DNA of 64,000 bases from Cladobotryum mycophilum (GCA_036429605.1 CM071589.1:6820001-6884000), one strand, 5' to 3'. Numbered from the stretch's first letter, positions 11,823 through 23,362 are shown. Program-made: numbers and translations. Notes: a model not told the origin generated them from the letters alone.

Positions 11823-12929
11823 TTACAAGTCGATCATGAGCTTCATATTCTCTACTTTATCCGTTTCCACATTTATTTGTAAAATCTGTCCATTATGAAG
11901 ATTATCGTTCAATTCCCTTTCGTTGTCTCGGTTGCTGCTCATTCGCCTGTCAGTGACAACGGTCGCTAGCATTTGGTTGACGCGTGTGAGGCTAATCTCT
12001 GCTTTTTCGTGAGGGTCGAAAGTTGTCCAGGGCATCCAATAGAAACAAAATTGAATGGCAGATATTCCGTCATTCTTTTCGACGATCCCTAACCACTTCA
12101 GAGCGAAAAGACCTTCGGACCACCAGGAACGGAGGAGGGGGCTGAGGGAGATCATGTTCCAGTCCTTGTCGCAAGCTCCAGGCGTGGATATAAGATTGAT
12201 GATCCTCTGTGCCACAGCTTCACCAAGGAAAGCCTTTATATAATGAAAATGAGTCTTGTATATGTTTCTATGTTCGGTTGCGAGTGGGATGATGTGACAC
12301 ACTTCAGGGCTTGGAGCAGCGGTGAGAATGCACGCATTGCCGTCTCGGGCGCGACACTACACAAGTATGAGTACACATGATGTTATTCATTCAGTTTGTT
12401 TCATACCTTTGCAGTTTCTAGAATTCCTTCATCCAACTTCTTTGAGGGTGCATCGTCAGTCTCGGCGTCTTCCACAAACTGTTGAGAAGTTGACGAGTCT
12501 GTGATGCTGGTGTCGCTCTGGCGTGAACCGGTGAAGGGTATTTTTAAAGCTGCCCTTCCTTTTATAACTATTCATTATACCATATCAGCTATTTGTGACG
12601 GTCTGTTTTGCAAAATACTTACAGAAGAATAGGAATTTATGTATCATCAAATATTTGTCAATGTGCGTTAGATCCTCCAGCTCGCCGAGATCTTTCACCA
12701 ACATGAAGAGGAAGGTCGATAATTGTATATTCGTAAGATCAATTTTACCGATTCGACTCAAATTTGAACGCTCGTATTTACGCCAAATCTTTTCTATAAG
12801 GACGACTTTAATGTCGCGTCCATCCGTTAGCAGGATGGGATTTGTGCTAGGATTGGTGTCCTGCTCCACATTCATCATGAGATGTGCAGAGGATTCATTG
12901 AACAGATAGCTTGATAATATTGAAAACAT
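11823..12929 (-). CDS. HNH-nuclease-domain protein
   Basis: Three exons are read on the minus strand: 12929-12623, 12567-12407 and 12356-11823, with in-frame GT-AG introns of 55 and 50 nt. The last exon carries the fungal HNH signature: Cys in RDGNACILT, then CHIIPLA, and about 45 residues later a WN..SLSP segment. This is the pattern of HNH_2-type domains common in Pezizomycotina proteins of unknown role. Intact HNH domains bind a metal and cut nucleic acid, but activity here is not shown. The N-terminal part is helical and unknown. An alternative upstream ATG at 13079 would add 50 residues, but these are encoded by a simple GAAATGA-like repeat, so I prefer 12929. Expression and exact start are uncertain. 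Confidence 0.7.
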
Positions 12930-13729
12930 GGGAAATCGCGCTCTGGATTTCAAAAAGAACCTGATAAGGGAAATGAGAAATGAGAAATAAAAAATGAGGA
13001 ATAAGAAATGAGCTTGAGTGATGGTGAACGACATTGGTGGGAGACATGTAGACAGAGTTTGTCCAAAGATTCTTGCCACAATCTTAGGATTTTTCTTATC
13101 AAGACCGCCTTACTACGTCGACTATGAGCTAGAGACTTGTACCTATGATATCATAAATAAATAAAATGTCGACGTCGGTGAGTTTAGTAAAGGGGTCGCC
13201 AAGATACGCCAGGCTGACGGATACACTACGAGCGGCACATGGTGCAAGCCTATCTCGTTGGTGTCGAGAGCCTCATTATTCGATCAATACTGTCTTTATC
13301 ACTTAAATAAACGCATCCAGATATCTCATAGGCCACACCGATGCCCATCAGATGATCTACATACCCTCATCCATGATGGCCCTACATAACAAAACCTCCC
13401 GACAGCCTCAGTTATTGAGACGAAATAAAGGGTACACGTAAATAAAGATGAAAGCTTCACTTGTTCAGGTGCGATCATTAAACTTTCAATCTATATTTCG
13501 CATCCGAGTTAAATGTTCACTTCTGCGTTACTTGTTACTTTATGCTTTTAAAGCTAAATAGAGAACCTCTGTCATAGGTGTCAAACCTTGACGTTCACCT
13601 TGCCATGTGATGTTATCACTCATCCTTTTATGCACACTGATAACATGATATCTAGGTAAAAATATCGCCCGTTCCAAACAATTCCCGTCTCTACAGGACA
13701 GCTTCAGGTTGAAAGCAAATGCAGCTTTC
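12930..13729. other. Intergenic, no supported gene
   Basis: The upstream flank of the HNH gene contains a short degenerate GAAATGA repeat (about 12967-13012). Nothing else is recognisable. Confidence 0.5.
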
Positions 13730-15016
13730 TCACTGCGGCTTCCCGACCCATACCTCGGCAAGGAAATCCTCGATCTGGGTGAACTGATAGTCCGGCAGAA
13801 GCTTGTTCCACGCATCCGATACATCCCACGCACCCTTTGCGCTGCTAAGCAGAGTGCTGATCAGAACCGTCTTCAACATGCCAGCGAGCTCCTCGGCCTG
13901 GTCATCAGTGAAGCTTGGATGACGCTTCCCCAGAGACCATGATGCCACAAGATTCCCAGCTTCCAAGTCTTCAATTGTAACCTTTTCGATGTCAAAAGGA
14001 CAGCCTGCGGGTGCGCATGAGAATAGAATCTTTACTAGAAACCGTATGGAAGGGTGGATATGATATACCTCGAATTCTTTCGCCAATTTCGACAATCTTG
14101 GAGACGGCGACTCGGTTGCCCCTAATACCTCCAACTTTGGGCCATTCTCCCTCATGCTCGACCGCTCGGACGACTACTCCAGCAATGTCCTTTACTGTAG
14201 TCAAAGTCATGGTGGCGTCCTCGTAGCCTTGGACAACAATCGCGCGCCGGTTCTGGAAGTCGATGAAGGTGTCCAGTGGCGTCACATATTTGGCCGTTTT
14301 GTGGGGAGATGCCAGGTAGTCCAAGAACAGGCCTGGTTGGAACAAGGTGTACTCAAGAACCTAAGGAATTAGTATCAGAGCTGATGAGCTTCGATGGTGC
14401 GATGTTTCTTCAGACTCACCTTGCCATTCTCATTCACCTTCTCTAAATGATCTTTAATAACGTTCTTTGCCGTCCAGAAAGGTAAGTCTTCCTTTCTCTC
14501 GCTACTATGCTGTTAGCAGGGCCACCATATGACATGTTACGTTAACTTGCCTCCCATACTCACTCGGCGCAAAGCGCTTTACACCAGCAGCAATGCAGGC
14601 ATCGATCAGGCTCTTCTGGGAGTTGTTACCATCACCTATAACAGACTGGTTCACAAACGATAAAACGGTATGTATTCCTTTCAGAGCTTCAACAAGGCTG
14701 GGTATATCGCTGTAGTCCACAGCATTCCATGTCACACCAGTCTTAGAATCATTGGAAGAAGCCTTCCGGTTACACGTAGCCACATTAGCTAAAGGATACA
14801 TATCATACAGCATCTGGGGAATAAAACTCACATTTCGAGTTAGAATGGTAATGTGGTGCTTGTTTTCGGCCACCAAGGCCTCGACAACTTCACGCCCGAG
14901 TTCTACAGAAGAGAATTAGCGCATATTTCAAGTCGTTATGTGCAGGTAGCCGAGCGAGGGGAGAGACAATGTAGAAACTCACCTCCCGAGCCACCAGCGA
15001 CTGCAATCTTCACCAT
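13730..15016 (-). CDS. NmrA-like / isoflavone-reductase-like NAD(P)-binding protein
   Basis: The minus-strand exons are 15016-14983, 14902-14547, 14509-14420, 14360-14069 and 14004-13730, giving about 348 residues. The N-terminus has the Rossmann glycine motif GGSGELG (residues 8-14). Further on are the family marks KRFAPSE and VLEYTLFQPGLFLDYL, and a mid-protein RRA segment near the cofactor region. Members are NAD(P)-dependent reductases or redox-sensing regulators, often found in fungal metabolite clusters. The intron between exons 2 and 3 is unsure: the version that keeps the conserved SEYG is only 37 nt, whereas a donor 12 nt upstream with a later acceptor gives 58 nt in the same frame but loses EYGRQ. 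It sits 440 bp from the regulator gene, in the same orientation, and is intact either way. Confidence 0.82.
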
Positions 15017-15456
15017 TGTGATTTGTGACAATGCACTATTTGCACGCGATCTACTAGGAAAGATAATAAAAGTGAAGAGGTTATCCAACAAAAAGGAAGA
15101 AAAGTTCCATCGTATCTATATATCCTCTTCTCGGCAGTGTACCGCTTGTATAAAACAGCTTCCCGACGCCCGCCGGTCAGCCAATCAGATTTAACCTTTG
15201 CTTCCCGAGACGGGAGTCAAAGCCGGCCCGGCCACCAGACCCAAAATCCTCGTTGCCAGTGCGCCGGAGGCTTCCATACCCTCAAAGTTCCTGATTTGAG
15301 GTGCCCCGCGGTGTTGGAAGACATATTGCATAGATAGGGAAGGCTCATTTTGACGCATCTGCTTGGCTGGATCTGGGTTTGATACAATACAGTAGGCAAA
15401 CCGCAGTCATCTGGTAGGTCACACGATAGCACCTACAACTTTCGATGCGGAACCGC
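15017..15456. other. Spacer between NmrA-like gene and regulator
   Basis: This 440-bp spacer holds the promoter of the NmrA-like gene and the 3' end of the Zn2Cys6 gene. No gene or clear regulatory site was identified. Confidence 0.5.
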
Positions 15457-16695
15457 CTATTGAGACTCAAGAGCTTTGTTCAACTCACTGAGCCTAGTCC
15501 TCAATACTGCGACCGTTCTCGAATGCTCAGTCCGTAGCCATGCTCCCAAATGCGAGTACAGGCTAGCTACAAGGGAATCGCCCGAGTTTTGGAATATAAA
15601 CATGTCAATCAAGGGAATCATTTTCTTGAGTTCGCTCAACACCAGATGATTCCTGAAAGCCGCCTGCACATCCAGGTCTTCAACGCTGAAGGTTCCTATT
15701 GAGATGGACGGTGGCTCTACAGTAAAGCCAGTGGTCTGGGTGAGCGACGGCGGGACTATTGCGTCTGTGTCGGTCGCAGTTTCATCTACTACCTCAGGTA
15801 ATGATGGCGATGCTGATGCGCTACCAGGAGCGCAACGGGGAGTTGATGACACTGCAGATGCCGAGGGCCGGGACCCCAAACCAGCAGCTTGTTGATACCA
15901 TATCAAGATCCGGGATACAATCGATGCATGAACCATGGCCCGATGCCCAGATTTGGCACAAGGGCATTCCAACAAACCACCGAGACGAGTGATGGCACTT
16001 CTGTTGAAATGAAGTACTTCATCCAACTGTACAGAGACGATGACAGACGTCGATTCTGGTGCGTGGAGAGTTGGGCTAGGACAAATCAGATCCCGAAAGA
16101 TCTCGTATGATTCCCTGGGGCAGCTATGAGACTCGGGGTTGTCGTCACTCGCACGTGGGGTGCCAAAGGGCTCGAATGGAAAAGTCGAAGGGATTCCTAG
16201 GCCCATCCCCAAGTCCCCAAGCGGATGCCAGCCCTCCATTGGGAAAGCGGGATAAAACGCCGAGGAAGGTAGGTGTTCATTCGAATTAATCACGGAGTTG
16301 AAGCCTTCAGAGAACGGAAGAAAATCGCCCGCAAAATTCGAGCGATCGCCGTGTAGGGGTTCATGAACATTTTGCGATTCGACTGAGCCCACAACTGCAT
16401 CCCTAATACAGTTACTGGTATTCTGAGTATTACGCATTCGCTTCTCGGTGGACCCTTCAAGATTGACACCAGGTCTCTTCCGCTGCGGCTTGCCCAAGTT
16501 GCGTGATAGCCCATAAATACAGGGCGAGCTCATGACGGTGCAGCGACCGCATTTGGGGCGCCCACGATCGCACTTCACTTTTGCCGCTCCGCAGGCATTG
16601 CATGAGGATCGCAATTTAGGGGTAGGAGATGAAGTTGCGGGTACTGGTGTAGTTTGCTCTGCCGAGGCAGTGTTTGCAGTAGACTGCACCGACAT
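15457..16695 (-). CDS. AflR-type Zn2Cys6 transcription factor
   Basis: A single exon encodes 412 residues. The DNA-binding domain has cysteines at 32, 35, 42, 49, 52 and 59, the spacing C-X2-C-X6-C-X5-C-X2-C-X6-C used by AflR-class regulators. It is followed by a basic linker (KPQRKRPG). The C-terminal half contains an LLECPC segment and, about 15 residues later, ILIWYQQAAG. This resembles the AflR regulatory domain of aflatoxin and sterigmatocystin cluster regulators. Such proteins act as pathway-specific activators in the nucleus. Its place inside the cluster makes it the likely local regulator of the UbiA, oxidase and P450 genes. The family call is strong; the targets are inferred from position. 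Confidence 0.88.
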   Translation of the reverse strand: MSVQSTANTASAEQTTPVPATSSPTPKLRSSCNACGAAKVKCDRGRPKCGRCTVMSSPCIYGLSRNLGKPQRKRPGVNLEGSTEKRMRNTQNTSNCIRDAVVGSVESQNVHEPLHGDRSNFAGDFLPFSEGFNSVINSNEHLPSSAFYPAFPMEGWHPLGDLGMGLGIPSTFPFEPFGTPRASDDNPESHSCPRESYEIFRDLICPSPTLHAPESTSVIVSVQLDEVLHFNRSAITRLGGLLECPCAKSGHRAMVHASIVSRILIWYQQAAGLGSRPSASAVSSTPRCAPGSASASPSLPEVVDETATDTDAIVPPSLTQTTGFTVEPPSISIGTFSVEDLDVQAAFRNHLVLSELKKMIPLIDMFIFQNSGDSLVASLYSHLGAWLRTEHSRTVAVLRTRLSELNKALESQ

Positions 16696-17630
16696 GTCCA
16701 GAGATGGTAGAGATATTGGTCAGCTGATATCTCGACATTCAAGGTTGATAGCGTGAATTATGAAGTAGAATTACGTGCGCTTAGAGACTTCGTTGGAAAG
16801 AATGAGATCAGAGGCTCCAAGGCTTTGCGGTGCTGAAGAACAAGGGTGAGACTTTGGGAATCTACTGATCCGATGAGCGCACATTGCAAAAGAGCTGCCA
16901 ATACCCTAAACCAGCGCGTCTAGCGAGCACTAGATCACCCTGATTTTGTAGATAGAATCGAATAGAAGTTGGAACACATGAATGCCTTTCCAATGAGATT
17001 TTCCTTGATGGCTTTTGTTCAATCTTGGCTGATTGTGATGCGCCACAAGTTTGAGTCATAGGGAAGATCAGCCAGAACTCGCTTCTGCGACCATGTTGTT
17101 GATGAGTAAGCCAGGGAAAGGCTACCCTAGAACACGAGGGTGGGAAATTGGTGAATAGAGATCACCAGAAATACAGCGAGACACTCGGACGGGACTAGAG
17201 GATAAGAGTGGTCATGATTCAAGGCACAATGAGATTAAAAAGTGCTAGAAGTTCATCGTTCTAGAGCTCGGGGGTAACAGAGAGAACCGAGAGTAACATG
17301 GGATGATAAAGAATAATTTGGGGCACCGATTGTAACATAAAGAATCATGGGCAATGAGGGAGTCGAATAGAAACATGAGAAATCTCTGGGAATGCATAGT
17401 AATAAAGTCTTTGCCCTTTCTACCTCCACATTCAGTGACGGCCAAGTAAATTTTCCTTGGCTTCAGACCCTAAACCATGTTTTACACTGATAAATGCTAG
17501 AAATTGTGTCTTCTTAATTGCAAACATAGGCTAGAAGCTTAACCCTTATGTGCTCTTATAAAGCAAATGCCCACTGATCAAATCGAAGCAGACATCTCCA
17601 TCAGTTCACCCAACGAAATACTTTTTAAAA
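16696..17630. other. Intergenic, no supported gene
   Basis: This is the promoter side of the AflR-type gene. No domain-bearing frame was found. Confidence 0.5.
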
Positions 17631-19203
17631 ATGGCAATACCTGCAACGAGACCAAACCACTATGAGGTGGGAAACTACCTCAACAGCCTAGGGCGCTGCC
17701 TCATTTCCCAAACCAGTTTATTCGAGTTTCTTAGAGGCCACTTTGCTTGGGAAGAGGGCTTTTATTTTTCCAACATCAAGCTCGGGCGTCAGAATATCCT
17801 GTCTTTGTGGTCGTACAAACTCATTTCAGCTCTCGAGAGTGGTCTATATGGAATCGACTGATACCGCTTTTACCCCATTCGCGTTCAAATCTTGAGGTGC
17901 TGGGAAACGGGATTCGATGTCGATGATCTAAAGGATAGAGTGGTCATTATAGTAGACGTCAACCCTGAAATCACTTTGGAAGCGGCAGTTCCCTTTCTAT
18001 ACCGGTGCCGGGATGTTCTTTAAAAAGCAGGGATCAACATTGAAGTCGAATTTCGAGGCATCCGACGAGGCTTTTATGCTGCAGACGTTGACCTAGAGAG
18101 AGAGGTCATGAAAATGTGGCCAGAGATGTCTTGGCCCATGTTGGAATCCCCTTGCGACCTCATCAAACCGATGCTTTCGCATATCGGGTACCAGATCAAC
18201 CCCCCGCGGGAGATGCCTAGACGATACGGAAATGGGCCTTCATCTTCGATTATGCAATAGTCAAGCGGAGGCGTACGGCTTAACGTGTCGACAAGTTGCT
18301 CATCATCCCGCCAGCAACGAACCTACGATTAAACATGGACAGTGGATCGCGGACAGTAAAGGGTATCACTTCAGGCGCCTTCAGAATGCGGTGAAACATG
18401 CAATGCTTCAAATGTGCGCGACGGAACTCGACGACCTACATATTGACCTGCAAGTCAGGATAGCCGATGAAAGAAAGATGAAGAGCGATTTTGAGCTCAA
18501 GCAGATGAAGCAGGAATGTGGGCCTGATGGACCGCCCGCTCTTACGATACGAGGATAGAAGGCGCTGAACGCCCTAACTCGGCAAATACCTTTGCTGAAA
18601 TGATTTTGAGTCACGTAACTAGAATTGCCGAGCCTGATGCAAGAGTCATTGGCCATATTTCCGTGATGCTGCCTTTGGAAACGACGAGTAGAGGCTTTAC
18701 GAGGGACTGGGCCCTCATTCAACTTGACGAGACGAAATTTGCCGAGCACCCGACGAATAGGGTGTTTATCAAGGAGGCTATCGCGATCGTTTGAATGCGG
18801 CGGCTAGGAGGGACTATCTACAGCTCAAAGACTTGGTGGGTTTCATTGATGAGAAGTGAGATGAGCAGGGCTATGTGCGCCTCGAAGGGTCATTACCTCC
18901 GTCAGCTTCTGTTGATCATCACCGATCGTTCGAGGTCGCAAAGCGTGGCGCCGGAACAGGCTTCACCTTTGGCATCACTAACGAAATCAAGGCAGTCTTC
19001 CGTACCCCAAGAGACGAAGCCACCAAACTAATGCCGGCATAGGAATGGATCATAATGTCCCTAAAAGTCTATGGTGGAGTGAAAATTTCTCCAAACCCGG
19101 CGACTCTGAGGCCGCGGTTTTCGACGCTCAAGGAAGGGTGGTTGGGATTATTGGTTCTGGCGTTATAGGCGCTGAGAAGAGTCCTGGCATCAGGGACTAC
19201 TGA
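17631..19203 (+). pseudogene. Broken trypsin-like-fold protein gene
   Basis: The relic can be followed through three frames with at least three in-frame stops and several frame shifts. The first part (17631 to about 18230) reads well except for stops near 17859 and 18020. The middle part carries LTCRQVAHHP, matching the TCRHV histidine region of a fungal intracellular trypsin-like-fold family. Near 18670-18740 is a GFTRDWALIQLDETKF stretch matching its aspartate region (F-T-x-D-W-A-x-I). Near 18945 is a KRGAGTGFTFG segment, and at about 19098 GDSEAAVFD, where the active form would have GDSG. The intact family is usually 500-700 residues and its function is poorly known. The number of lesions makes this a clear pseudogene, unlike the single-base breaks elsewhere. 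Confidence 0.72.
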
Positions 19204-19923
19204 CACTTAGAAGAACCGACTTTTGTGATACTGATTGATATCTCGTTGGATGACATCGAGGCTGGGACGGGGAGTAAGGTGGAAATATTGTGAATTGGAT
19301 CATGGTATGGATCTGGGTGGTGGTGATTGGAAGACAAATCGTTCCATCTTTCGTATACTTGTGAGACCTGGTCGTGGTGGGGTTGTCGTGGGATGGTGGA
19401 GGACGTAAAGTTCGTGTGACACGAGGGATGGTTAAATTGATCAAAATATGACGACGGGATTAACGCCTTCCCGACCTGCTTACGAGCACTTCCTGCCTGA
19501 AATGTATCTGTCCGACCATACATCGGTTTAGGTCACGTTAATGTAGTGTCAATGGAGGGGGAGACGCCGTTGTTCCTTGCTATGTTTACATACGAGCCGA
19601 CTTCAATCAAGGTGCAATCTACCCTACAAAAGTACCGCAAGAGAATAACCTTGCATCCAAAATAGGAGTATTCGCAATGGGCATGAGTGTGCTAGACATG
19701 CTGTGAATGTGGTAGAAGAGGTTTAATACAAAAAAGTAGTAATCTTCAGCCTAGTTTATTTACTAGCATATTACCATCACTACAGGTTGCCGTGGGATAG
19801 CAATAAATAAACGTTCACATGTTACGATTAATGGAAAGACCGAAAGTCAGATGGATTAATGTTATGATATACAATGGGCCCTCTTCTAAATCTCTTTTCC
19901 CTGGATAATGTGATCTCAGGCTC
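19204..19923. other. Intergenic, no supported gene
   Basis: Nothing recognisable lies between the trypsin-like relic and the 3' end of the membrane-protein gene. Confidence 0.5.
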
Positions 19924-21215
19924 TCACATTCCTCTCTCCGAAAGGCCTTGCTGTGACTCAATGTCACTCCGCACATGAATCACATTGGCTCCTAGTGTGG
20001 ATTGTGGCCCAGGATAGTACGCAGGAGCAGAGGCGATTTCCGTGGTGACTGCTAAGCAAGGGCCCATATTCTCCTCGGACTGAGTCTCCGTGTTGGTTAG
20101 GTCTGAACTACCGTATATTACATCATACTTGGTCCTGACATTCCTGTTCTTGGATCGGAGTCCGGCTAAGGCGTACGGACCAGAGCTGGCCGAGCTGGTC
20201 TTTGACTTGGTCACCATGGGCTTGACGTAGGTCTTGAAGAGGGGAGCGAGAGTGGGTATGCAGGCAACGATGATGCCGAACCACAACTCGAAGAAGCTAA
20301 TTGTGCCAATCAGGGCTCCGTGTTTGGTGAAGTCGGGGTCAGCCCTGGTGGTGATGGTTGCCTTGATTCGCCATATCATGAATCCTATAGTGCTGCGGGC
20401 CTGTCAGCATACTTCTAGAGTTCTTAAAGTCTGGACCGAATACACTCACGCAACACCGAAGCTGAACATGATGGTTGCGACAATCTTCTTGCGACGAGGA
20501 AGCTGTAAGCCCCACAGTGTTGGCAGCGGGAGAAGCAGTATCGCAAGGTCAAGAAACAGGTTGATGCCAATGGTGCCAAAGTCGCTAATCTGCATATCAC
20601 GACAGTGGCCACCCGGATGCGGGTTCCATAGCTGATCCACAGGCGTGCAGTTGGTCATGTATACCGGAAGAAAGGAAACGCCATAGCAGGCATTGATGGT
20701 CATGAGAGCCATGCACCAGCGCCTAAACGGTTGTACTGCGAAGATTCGGTAGAGAAGCCAGAGGATAGACATCTTGACGAAGACGCTGGCGAGGAGCCAA
20801 CACACGTTTGATGCCATGACGAGCTGGTCATATGTTTGTCAATATTACTTCCCCAAACGTCAAGGAGATCTGATCCCCACCTTTGCGCTGATCGCGATCT
20901 CTTCCTTGGTTAAGTCGACGAGTGATTTGCCGAGTCCGTTGAGTGCAGCCCAGAGGCCCACCCCTCCGAGTGCGATACAATTAGCCTATGGATTACGGCA
21001 TGGTCAGTTGCAGCTTCGGTGAATAGTATTTTATTATGTGAAGTAGTAGAGCCATTACTCACATAGGCGAAAAGAATGAAGCCATCATCTGGATAGAACG
21101 AGCGGCCCGAGATCTTGGCCGCCCACAAACGAAGTAAGAGGAAGATGCCACAAATCACTGTAAAAACAATGATGAGTATGAAGCATATCAACCCACTCGC
21201 GCTAAAGTCCGCCAT
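19924..21215 (-). CDS. Fungal rhodopsin-domain (PTH11/SAT4-like) integral membrane protein
   Basis: Four minus-strand exons, 21215-21063, 20985-20881, 20823-20450 and 20392-19924, join in frame to give 366 residues. The protein has about seven hydrophobic segments. They begin with a membrane helix at residues 8-28 followed by a short basic loop, and include the conserved WLLYRIF and NPHPGGHC regions of the fungal rhodopsin-like domain. The last 110 residues are a polar cytoplasmic tail. There is no CFEM domain at the N-terminus. Such proteins are PTH11-like receptors or SAT4-like proteins of unknown ligand. The gene is divergent from the UbiA gene with 774 bp between start codons, so the two may share a promoter region. 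It could sense or handle the cluster product, but that is inference. Confidence 0.85.
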
Positions 21216-21989
21216 TCCTGTAGAATGTCGTCCTATTTCTGTATCGTGTTTGTGATGGGTTTGGATGGCATGCCGCTTGCGCGGATGGTAACGACTGAGT
21301 GCGAACTTTTCCCCTCTCGTAGGACGCCGGGCAGCTGTTATACCCCATATGGTGGGCAGAGAGCCTCACCAGCATCAAAGGTGGAATATTCTGTCTTACC
21401 CTTAGCTGCATGAGAAGGATCGCAAGGTAGGATTGCACAAGAAAAACGTGGGTTTGACGGCAGGGTGCCAAAATTGGGGTCGGTACCAAAACGTTGCTGC
21501 CGAATTACAACAGACGGAGCTGATGGATGCGCATATAAGCTAGACCTAGAAATAATTCTCGAATCAGACGGCGCTATCGATATGCGTGTTAGATGAAAAA
21601 TAAATGAAACCTCCGCCTAGATGTGGGCTCACTTGGCATTTGGCACCACCCACCAAGGAAGACGCCGGTGCTTGGTATGTACTACCACGTCGCTCTGGAG
21701 AATCCTGCTGCAGGGGATTGGGCGTCCAACCGCTTTTAGCAATTATGGATTTGGATATCACCAAACTAAGGGCATGACAACACCATCATTCGTAAGGCCG
21801 TTGATGTAGTGAGAGGAAGCCATGGCCAAAAATATGCCGGGCGGGTGGCTCTGTCGAACAAGAGTTCACGATAAGTACAGTAGCTATGTATACTTCAATC
21901 TCGTAGTTTCCAGACCGATCCACACCGACAGACAAATTCATCATCAAGAAACACCTTGAATCCGCCGATTCATCTCTATACCGGCAGTC
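21216..21989. promoter_or_regulatory. Divergent promoter region between membrane protein and UbiA genes
   Basis: The 774 bp separate two divergent start codons. A TATAAG stretch lies near 21535 on the plus strand. I searched by eye for the AflR-type site TCG-N5-CGA and saw no clear copy, so no operator is called. Confidence 0.45.
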
Positions 21990-22922
21990 ATGTTTCTCCC
22001 TCCAAAGCAGAAGCTCTCCACATGGGCCATACAAGTCCCATCTCTCATCTGGGCGTTTACCGAGAGCGACTTCTTCACCTTTGTTATACCAAATTCAGCA
22101 TTTGGTATCCTTGGAGCATTTGCAGCATCTTCATTCTCCGAGGGGGTTCAGCCGTCCGTTATAGATGTGCTACGGCGTATCCCGCTCATCATCATCTACA
22201 ATTGGAGCAATCTCCTCTCCTTCGACCTCGCCAACCAGCGGGCTCCCGAGTCTGTTGCCGAAGACTGCATCAACAAACCTTGGAGACCTCTTCCCATGGG
22301 AAAGATTACCAGCGATCAGACTCGCCGCGCGATGCTTGCTTCGGTGCCCCTCACCCTCTGGCTCAACCATGGCCTTGGAGTTTGGGAACAAGGAGTGGCT
22401 ATACACATTGGTACCTGGCTTTACAACGATTTGAGAGGCATGGACGAGATTTTTGTCCGTGAGGTGCTGATATCCGTGGCCTATGCCATGTTTAACAGCG
22501 GCTCCCTTCAGATTGCGCTGGGTCCCGAGGCCAGCATCAGCAGGAACGGTATCATATGGATCGCCATCATCAGCGGTCTCGTCTTGACAACTATGCAGAT
22601 TCAGGACCTCAAAGATCAAGAGGGAGACAAACTGCGGGGGCGCAACACGATCGTGCTGTTCCTTGGAGACAAAGTATCGAGGCGCTCAATCGCTTTCTTC
22701 GTCTGCTTCTGGAGTCTTGTCTGCGCCTTCTTTTGTTCACTGTCAGCATGGCAATGCATCATACCCGTATTACCGGCTGTGCTGATTGCATGGAGGGTGT
22801 TGATGATGCGGAGTCAGAAGGAAGACCGTCGGTCTTGGCATTTGTGGTGTGCGTGGTTGGTGTGCCTCTATTCGCTGCCTATAATTGGCAGGGCGTTGCT
22901 GTCAGTCGGCCAATATGCCTAA
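21990..22922 (+). CDS. UbiA-family membrane prenyltransferase / terpene cyclase
   Basis: A single exon encodes 310 residues with about eight hydrophobic helices. The second prenyl-diphosphate/magnesium motif is clear: DLKDQEGD at residues 206-213. The first motif is altered: where UbiA enzymes have N-D-x-x-D-x-x-x-D, this protein has NLLSFDLANQ (residues 74-83), followed by EDCINKPWRPLP, the family-typical N-K-P-x-R-P-x-P segment. Known UbiA-fold fungal enzymes include aromatic prenyltransferases of meroterpenoid pathways and the membrane-bound sesquiterpene cyclase of the fumagillin pathway. The family is firm; the reaction is not. With no PKS nearby to supply an aromatic acceptor, a terpene cyclase acting on farnesyl or geranylgeranyl diphosphate is my preferred reading. 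It is followed 440 bp downstream by the FAD oxidase on the same strand. Confidence 0.87.
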   Translation: MFLPPKQKLSTWAIQVPSLIWAFTESDFFTFVIPNSAFGILGAFAASSFSEGVQPSVIDVLRRIPLIIIYNWSNLLSFDLANQRAPESVAEDCINKPWRPLPMGKITSDQTRRAMLASVPLTLWLNHGLGVWEQGVAIHIGTWLYNDLRGMDEIFVREVLISVAYAMFNSGSLQIALGPEASISRNGIIWIAIISGLVLTTMQIQDLKDQEGDKLRGRNTIVLFLGDKVSRRSIAFFVCFWSLVCAFFCSLSAWQCIIPVLPAVLIAWRVLMMRSQKEDRRSWHLWCAWLVCLYSLPIIGRALLSVGQYA

Positions 22923-23362
22923 TTTTGTAGTTTTAATAAATCCTTCATCGCGAGACGGCGGTGTGAGTATAGTGATGAGTCGATACCGTGCGATGCTCGA
23001 TATGCTGCTCAACCAACCGCCCCGTGCCAGGTCGCATGCATGGAACAGCATTCCTAACTCTAGCATTGGATGCTTATAAATTGGGTTGCAGAGGTGATAT
23101 TTTTACGTCAAGAGGTACCTAACCTACGCGGAAGTGACTGTAGATACTTAATACGCTGGTTGGTTGGCCAGCTACACGCAAAGACCAGCGCAGAGACCAA
23201 TTCCATGAATGAGGCCTGCTTGTTTATACATACCTACTTAGAAAGCCCCTCTACCCCTCTGCCCCTCCTTCAACTTCCCTCACTGTCCTCCAATCTCTAT
23301 CTCCCCTCTCATCTTTAAACACGCCACGTAAAATTGTTTCGCCGAATTAGCCAACATCCAAG
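22923..23362. other. Spacer between UbiA and FAD oxidase genes
   Basis: This is the 3' end of the UbiA gene and the promoter of the oxidase gene. Nothing else is recognised. Confidence 0.5.

Noticed and set aside
22170..22619. 149-codon minus-strand frame opposite the UbiA gene
   Set aside because: It lies wholly within a strongly supported coding exon on the other strand and has no recognisable domain.
21216..23362. AflR-type binding sites TCG-N5-CGA in the cluster promoters
   Set aside because: Visual scan found only imperfect matches, such as TCGCGAGACGG near 22949. None met the consensus, so no operator was annotated.
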